Below are positions 60,263-64,000 of a stretch of 64,000 nt of DNA, in pieces. Where the stretch lies: contig JBGAGY010000004.1 of NCBI GenBank assembly GCA_044226485.1, forward strand, positions 1 through 64,000, written 5' to 3'. The position numbers and the translations under genes are program-made. Position 1 is the stretch's first letter; each line of letters begins with the position of its first letter. Source of the stretch: UBA6663 sp044226485 (GTDB lineage: Bacteria; Chloroflexota; Anaerolineae; Anaerolineales; UBA6663). The notes under the pieces were generated by a model that had not been told where the DNA came from, did no database searches, and saw nothing but the letters and a program-made list of their open reading frames with translations.

Positions 60263-61687
60263 TCAGCGGCTGTTCTGGTTGCGGCGCGACCCGCGGTACT
60301 GCCAGCGTGGCGTGCGAGCGCTGCCGGCAGGCTGTGGTCGCTGTTCGGGCCGTTGCGACGGGGCTGGTCGCGTTTCGGGTTTGGCGACGCCGGTCTGTTC
60401 GCGTCGCTCACCCTGGGCTGCGGGTCGCGGAGCCGGGCGACTGGGTCGCGGGCTGCTCGCCGGCTCACGACGCTCGGGGCGGCCTTCATTGCGGCGCGCC
60501 CCGCCCTGCCCGCCGCGTCGCGGGCCGTGCTGTGCCGGGCTGCTCGCCTCACGTTCAGGCGCCGATGCCGCGTAGTCGAAACCGGCGAGCGTCTGACGCG
60601 GGATGCGCTGCCCCATGATCTTCTCGAGCGTGCGCACCATCGAGTCGTCCTCAGGCGTCAGAAGCGTGAAGGCGTCGCCGGTGCGCTGGGCGCGGCCGGT
60701 GCGGCCGATGCGATGGATGTACGCGTCGGCCGTGTCGGGCATGTCGTAGTTGATCACGTGCGAGATGCTCTCGACGTCGAGGCCGCGGGCCGCGATATCG
60801 GTGGCCACCATGATCTGGTACGTGCCGCCCTTGAAGCCGTTGAGCGCCGACTGGCGCTGGTTCTGGCTGCGGTTGCTGTGCAGGCTGGTGACCTTGTAAC
60901 CCTCACGCTCGATTTGACGCGCCAGGCGCTGCGCCCGGTGCTTGGTGCGCGTGAAGATCAGCACCGAGTCGGTCGCCGTCTGCTGGAGCAGCGCCAACAG
61001 GAGATTCGTTTTCAGATGAGGCGCCACGGGGAAGAGCGCGTGCGCGACGGTGTGCGCCGGCCGCGCCAGGTCCACGGCGATGCGCTCCGGCCGATGCAGC
61101 GACTGGCTGGCCAGCTCTTCGACTTCACGCGGGAACGTCGCCGAGAACAGCATCGTCTGGCGGCGCGCCGGCACGTGTTTGAGGATGCGGCGCACCGAAG
61201 GCAGGAAGCCCATGTCGAACATGCGGTCCGCCTCGTCGAGCACCAGCACTTCGAGGGCAGTCAGCTTGGCGTAGCGCTGGTCGATGAGGTCGAGCAGCCG
61301 CCCCGGGCAGGCCACCAGGATCTCGACGCCGTCCTTCAACGCTCTGACCTGCGGGGCCTGGCCCACGCCGCCATAAATGGTGGCGCTGCGCAGCGACGTG
61401 CCGGCCGCCAGTGCCTTGATGGTGTCGTTGATCTGTTCGGCCAACTCGCGAGTCGGCGTGATGATGAGCGCGCGAGCCTGGTTGCGCGGGCCGGGGAGCA
61501 GGCGCTGCAGGATGGGCAGGACAAAGGCCGCGGTCTTGCCGGTGCCGGTCTGGGCCGTGCCGATCAGGTCACGGCCGGTCAGCGCGACGGGGATGGCTGC
61601 CTTTTGGATGGGCGTCGGCTCGGTGTAGCCGGCGCGGGCGATGGCGGTCATCAGCCGCGCATCGAGGTTGAACGTTTTGAAACCCAC
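60263..61687 (-). CDS. DEAD-box RNA helicase (RhlE type)
   Basis: A 474-residue ATP-dependent RNA helicase. All core motifs are present: Q motif FNLDARLMTAIARAGYTEPTP start, AQTGTGKT (I), PTRELAEQ (Ia), DEAD (II, in VLVLDEADRMFDMGF), SAT (III), ARGLDVESISHVINYD (V) and HRIGRTGRA (VI). The RhlE-type 'D-MGF-LP' spacing is clear. The last 100 residues are a basic Arg/Pro/Gln-rich tail that likely binds RNA. The start is GTG 61687 with GGA nearby. It probably unwinds structured RNA in cold or ribosome-assembly roles. It is transcribed by itself. Confidence 0.92.
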   Translation of the reverse strand: MGFKTFNLDARLMTAIARAGYTEPTPIQKAAIPVALTGRDLIGTAQTGTGKTAAFVLPILQRLLPGPRNQARALIITPTRELAEQINDTIKALAAGTSLRSATIYGGVGQAPQVRALKDGVEILVACPGRLLDLIDQRYAKLTALEVLVLDEADRMFDMGFLPSVRRILKHVPARRQTMLFSATFPREVEELASQSLHRPERIAVDLARPAHTVAHALFPVAPHLKTNLLLALLQQTATDSVLIFTRTKHRAQRLARQIEREGYKVTSLHSNRSQNQRQSALNGFKGGTYQIMVATDIAARGLDVESISHVINYDMPDTADAYIHRIGRTGRAQRTGDAFTLLTPEDDSMVRTLEKIMGQRIPRQTLAGFDYAASAPEREASSPAQHGPRRGGQGGARRNEGRPERREPASSPRPSRPAPRPAAQGERREQTGVAKPETRPAPSQRPEQRPQPAGSARTPRWQYRGSRRNQNSR

Positions 61688-62025
61688 AGGTGATCCGATC
61701 TTCAGAAGTCAAACGCCCATCACGCAGAGACGAAACCCAACGGAGACACGCACAAGACTGCTGACTAAACATCGATACGATCAACCAGTGTACCACGACA
61801 AATCCGGGCGGACTGGCCGGCAATGGTTGGGGGTTCTGGCGGCGGTTTGCGCGGAGATCGCTGATGATGCCGAGCAGCGTGCTCGAAGGGCATGCCCGAT
61901 GATGATCACGTCAGCGGCTCATATCTGCGCCACCCGCGCAGCCTGCCCCAGCATCCCTGCTTCTCCGTCGATCCGGTTATTCAAGCGCTGCGCGAGCAGG
62001 TCGGCCAGCTTTGCCAAATTGGGTC
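61688..62025. other. Intergenic region between helicase and arsR operon
   Basis: These 338 bases hold the 5' sides of two divergent genes. On the minus strand the stretch before 61919 reads protein-like for about 30 codons (LAKLADLLAQRLNNRIDGEA) but has no acceptable start, and may be a gene remnant. I see nothing else. Confidence 0.35.
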
Positions 62026-62054
62026 TTGACTCTAGATCGCCTGTGCTATATCCT
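62026..62054 (+). promoter_or_regulatory. Promoter of the arsR operon
   Basis: TTGACT 62026-62031, a 17-base spacer and TATCCT 62049-62054 lie just before the operator and ATG 62070, giving a leader of only about nine bases. Confidence 0.7.
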
Positions 62055-62063
62055 GTCCTTGTA

Positions 62064-62081
62064 TTTAACATGTTGGTTAAA
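62064..62081 (+). promoter_or_regulatory. ArsR-type operator overlapping the start codon
   Basis: TTTAAC 62064-62069 and GTTAAA 62076-62081 are perfect complements separated by six bases, and the ATG lies in the spacer. A repressor bound here would cover the start of the message, fitting autoregulation by the encoded ArsR protein. Confidence 0.65.
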
Positions 62082-62468
62082 CAATACTCCCACCCCCCTG
62101 ATCGATTGAGCCTGACCCTGACGGCCCTGGCGGACCCAACCCGGCGCGCCATTCTGAGCCGTCTGAGCCAGGGCGAGGCTTCAGTCTCCGAGCTGGCCGA
62201 GCCATTCGACATGAGCCTGCCCGCCATCTCGCGGCACCTCAAGGTGCTCGAGAAGGCCGGCCTGATCACCCGCGGGCGGAAGGCTCAACTTCGGCCGTGC
62301 AAGCTCGATCCGACGCCGCTCAAGTCGCTTTCCGAGTGGCTGGAGTTCTACCGCCAGCATTGGGAAGCAAGCTTCGATCGACTCGGCGACTACCTTAAAG
62401 AGGTCCAGGGCGATCACACAGCGCCCGAGGCGACCACCCACCCTACACAGGAGACAGACGAATCATGA
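62070..62468 (+). CDS. ArsR-family transcriptional regulator
   Basis: A 132-residue winged-helix repressor. The family core is complete: LTALADPTRRAILSRLSQGEASVSEL, DMSLPAISRHLKVLEKAGLI and a C-terminal helical part. No metal-binding Cys cluster is seen, so it is of the metal-independent group usually linked to SRPBCC proteins. ATG 62070 lies within the operator and nine or so bases after the expected transcript start. Its stop overlaps the next start (ATGA), so the two proteins are made from one message. Confidence 0.92.
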   Translation: MLVKQYSHPPDRLSLTLTALADPTRRAILSRLSQGEASVSELAEPFDMSLPAISRHLKVLEKAGLITRGRKAQLRPCKLDPTPLKSLSEWLEFYRQHWEASFDRLGDYLKEVQGDHTAPEATTHPTQETDES

Positions 62469-62947
62469 CCGCTGCCGACAAGTCCACCCCGCTCACCCTG
62501 CCGTCCGACCGCGAGATCCGCATGGCGCGCATCTTCGACGCGCCGCGCGACGTGGTCTTCAAAGCCATGACCGATCCTACCTCGGTGCCTCACTGGTGGG
62601 GGCCGCGCTCCCTGACCACCGTCGTCGAGACGATGGACGTGCGCCCGGGCGGTTCCTGGCGCTTCGTCCAGAACGACGCCAACGGCGGGACGTACGTGTT
62701 CCATGGCGAGTACCGTGAAGTCACGCCGCCCGAGCGCGTCGTCAACACCTTCGAGTTCGACGGCTTCCCAGGGCACGTCGTGGTCGAGACCCTGACGCTC
62801 GAGGACCTCGGCGCTCGCACTCGCGTGACGATGACGTCGTTCTTCGAGTCGACCGAGGATCGCGACGGCATGCTGCACTCCGGCATGGAGACGGGCGCCG
62901 TCGAGTCGTGGGATCGGCTCGAAGAGCTGCTCGCGCGCCAGGCCTGA
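62465..62947 (+). CDS. SRPBCC/AHSA1-domain protein
   Basis: A 160-residue protein of the START/AHSA1-like (SRPBCC) fold. Family strings are MARIFDAPRDVVFKAMTDP, VPHWWGPRSLTTVVETMDVRPGG, GEYREVTPPERVVNTFEFDG and a C-terminal helix (GMETGAVESWDRLEELL). The fold has a deep hydrophobic cavity for small ligands. Such genes are often co-transcribed with ArsR regulators, as here through an ATGA overlap. The ligand and true role are unknown; detoxification is a common proposal for the pair. Confidence 0.9.
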   Translation: MTAADKSTPLTLPSDREIRMARIFDAPRDVVFKAMTDPTSVPHWWGPRSLTTVVETMDVRPGGSWRFVQNDANGGTYVFHGEYREVTPPERVVNTFEFDGFPGHVVVETLTLEDLGARTRVTMTSFFESTEDRDGMLHSGMETGAVESWDRLEELLARQA

Positions 62948-62974
62948 TCCTGCTTCCTGCGCACCGCTCGGCCT

Positions 62975-63018
62975 GACAGAGCCTGCCTCTCACGCAAGAC
63001 CACGAGGCAGGCTCTGTC
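62975..63018 (+). terminator. Hairpin after the arsR operon
   Basis: GACAGAGCCTGCCTC 62975-62989 and GAGGCAGGCTCTGTC 63004-63018 are perfect 15-bp complements around 14 bases. It starts 28 bases after the stop and has no T-run. Confidence 0.65.
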
Positions 63019-63132
63019 TGTCACGACCGTCCTCACACCCGGGTCGCGCATTGATCTAAGCCGGGCCCCTGTAGGCAATGGTTAGGAACGTCTCAATTGA
63101 CAATTCGGGCGTTCCGTGAGAAGACCTTGCGC

Positions 63133-63981
63133 ATGACCCCTACGAAACGGCCCTCACCCACCGACCTGCAGGCATTGAAGATCAGTCAGCCAGCCCATCG
63201 CGCGCTGGCCGGCGCAGGGATCAAGACCCTGGCGCAACTGGCCCGGCGCACCGAGGCCGAGGTCCTGGCGCTCCACGGCATCGGGCCATCCGCCCTGCCC
63301 ATCCTGCGCAAGGCCCTCAAGGCCGAGGGTCTGGCGTTCAAAGCGCCTGTCGCCAAGGCGGCGACAAAGTCGGCGGCGACAAAGTCGGCAGCGACAAAGT
63401 CGGCAGCGACAAAGTCGGCGGCGACAAAGTCGGCAGCGACAAAGTCGGCAGCGACAAAGTCGGCAGCGACAAAGTCGCCGGCGGCAAAGTCGGCAGCGGC
63501 AAAGTCGGCAGCGGCAAAGTCGGCAGCGGCAAAGTCGGCAGCGGCAAAGTCGACCGTCACCAAGCCGGCGACCAAGGCCGCAAAGGCCGCGGCCCCCGCC
63601 AAAGCGCCATCGGGCGGCAGCGCGGCCTCCACCCAGATCGACGCTCACATCGCCAGCCTCGGGGATTGGCGCGGCACGATGATCACGCGCTTCCGCAAGC
63701 TCGTGCGCGAGACGGTGCCGAGCGCCGCAGAAGAGTTCAAATGGGGAACTCCGGTCTGGGCGCTCAAGGGCAACCTGGTCGCGGCGGGCACCTTCAAAGA
63801 TCACGTCAAGTTGAACTTCTTCAAGGGAGCCGCGCTCGGCGATCCGCACAGGTTGTTCAACGCCGGCCTCGAGGCCAAGGGCAGTCGCGGCATCGACCTC
63901 TTTGAAGGCGACGCGCTCAACGAGCCGGCCTTGAGAGAGCTGCTGCAGGCGGCCGTCGCGCTCAACGCAGGGGGAGGCTGA
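63133..63981 (+). CDS. HhH - (AATKS)n - DUF1801 protein
   Basis: A 282-residue protein in three parts. Residues 12-68 are a helix-hairpin-helix/RNA polymerase alpha-CTD-like domain (LAGAGIKTLAQLARRTEAEV, LHGIGPSALPILRKAL). Residues about 76-140 are 13 copies of a five-residue repeat (AATKS, later AAAKS), a basic histone-H1-like linker. Residues 165-282 are DUF1801 (SLGDWRGTMITRFRKLVRE, EEFKWGTPVWALKGNLVA, HVKLNFFKGAALGDPHRLFN). ATG 63133 begins the folded part; an ATG 12 codons upstream is possible. A DNA- or RNA-binding role is likely; the DUF1801 activity is unknown. The next gene starts one base after its stop. Confidence 0.82.
   Translation: MTPTKRPSPTDLQALKISQPAHRALAGAGIKTLAQLARRTEAEVLALHGIGPSALPILRKALKAEGLAFKAPVAKAATKSAATKSAATKSAATKSAATKSAATKSAATKSAATKSPAAKSAAAKSAAAKSAAAKSAAAKSTVTKPATKAAKAAAPAKAPSGGSAASTQIDAHIASLGDWRGTMITRFRKLVRETVPSAAEEFKWGTPVWALKGNLVAAGTFKDHVKLNFFKGAALGDPHRLFNAGLEAKGSRGIDLFEGDALNEPALRELLQAAVALNAGGG
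63358..63552 (+). repeat. 15-bp tandem repeat, 13 units
   Basis: Units of GCGGCGACAAAGTCG, varying in the third codon positions and later in ACA to GCA, are repeated 13 times in frame. The unit is nearly identical over the first eight copies and drifts in the last five, suggesting recent slippage expansion. Confidence 0.9.
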
Positions 63982-63982
63982 C

Positions 63983-64000
63983 ATGTCTGAGAAGAGCGAA
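63983..64000 (+). CDS. Start of a downstream gene (partial)
   Basis: ATG 63983 follows GGGGAGG (63971-63976) at normal spacing and overlaps the upstream stop region closely. Only MSEKSE is visible before the window ends. Confidence 0.55.

Noticed and set aside
61919..62020. Minus-strand protein-like segment LAKLADLLAQRLNNRIDGEA
   Set aside because: There is no acceptable start outside the arsR gene, and the arsR promoter lies in it. Possibly a remnant; not called.

Overview
The window is a chromosomal segment of a GC-rich bacterium, most likely a member of the Chloroflexi (Anaerolineae/Caldilineae-like), although no rRNA or marker tree is available to prove it. The reasons are the many secreted or membrane-anchored proteins with Pro/Thr 'PTxTPT' stalks, a secreted protein ending in LYIPVLSR (Chloroflexi exported proteins often end in a YLPLV-type tail), WXG100 proteins outside Actinobacteria or Firmicutes, and gene content typical of the phylum. 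I saw no tRNA, rRNA, CRISPR array, transposase or prophage gene.

Region 1 (about 1-17.8 kb) is a cluster around a type VII (WXG100/ESX-like) secretion or cell-envelope signalling system. It holds a YukD-like ubiquitin fold fused to FHA, a membrane PP2C phosphatase with an extracytoplasmic FecR-like domain, two VWA-TM-FHA proteins, a large WXG100 protein, and three transmembrane Ser/Thr kinases whose outer domains differ (TolB-like propeller, LamG-like, formylglycine-enzyme-like). A uracil-DNA glycosylase and a GlcG/HbpS protein sit among them. A second WXG100 protein, beside an EspG-like protein, lies at 23.4-25.5 kb. The two WXG100 genes share a 55-bp upstream element and a C-terminal domain that in one copy resembles a phospholipase A2 active site. 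The likely logic is kinases and phosphatase modifying FHA-read targets that control or assemble the export apparatus, whose core ATPase would lie outside the window.

Region 2 (18-36.5 kb) holds metabolic and surface genes (2-hydroxyacid dehydrogenase, threonine dehydratase, PlsC acyltransferase, M23 peptidase), a NarL/ComP-type two-component system, and an imuB-dnaE2 mutasome pair with a LexA-like box. A secreted beta-helix protein follows, flanked by two large palindromes.

Region 3 (36.6-51 kb) is a carbohydrate-use locus. It encodes a DeoR regulator, amidohydrolase, SIS isomerase, ABC importer (binding protein and two permeases), two GH4 glycosidases, a DUF2723 membrane protein, a LacD-like class I aldolase, a PfkB kinase and a DUF4874/DUF4832 lipoprotein. 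Together they suggest uptake, hydrolysis, isomerisation, phosphorylation and aldol cleavage of an unusual sugar.

Region 4 (51-64 kb) has gyrA/parC and gyrB/parE, a LexA-box-controlled small membrane protein that could be an SOS division inhibitor, a YbaK deacylase, a baeRF release-factor-like protein, a DUF6414-like protein, a RhlE-type helicase, an autoregulated ArsR-SRPBCC operon, and a HhH-repeat-DUF1801 protein with a 13-unit 15-bp tandem repeat.

Throughout, GC-rich hairpin repeats of at least three families occupy gaps and have even entered the imuB and dnaE2 reading frames. Several genes have a -10 hexamer 12-13 bases before the ATG and no ribosome binding site, which points to leaderless transcripts.
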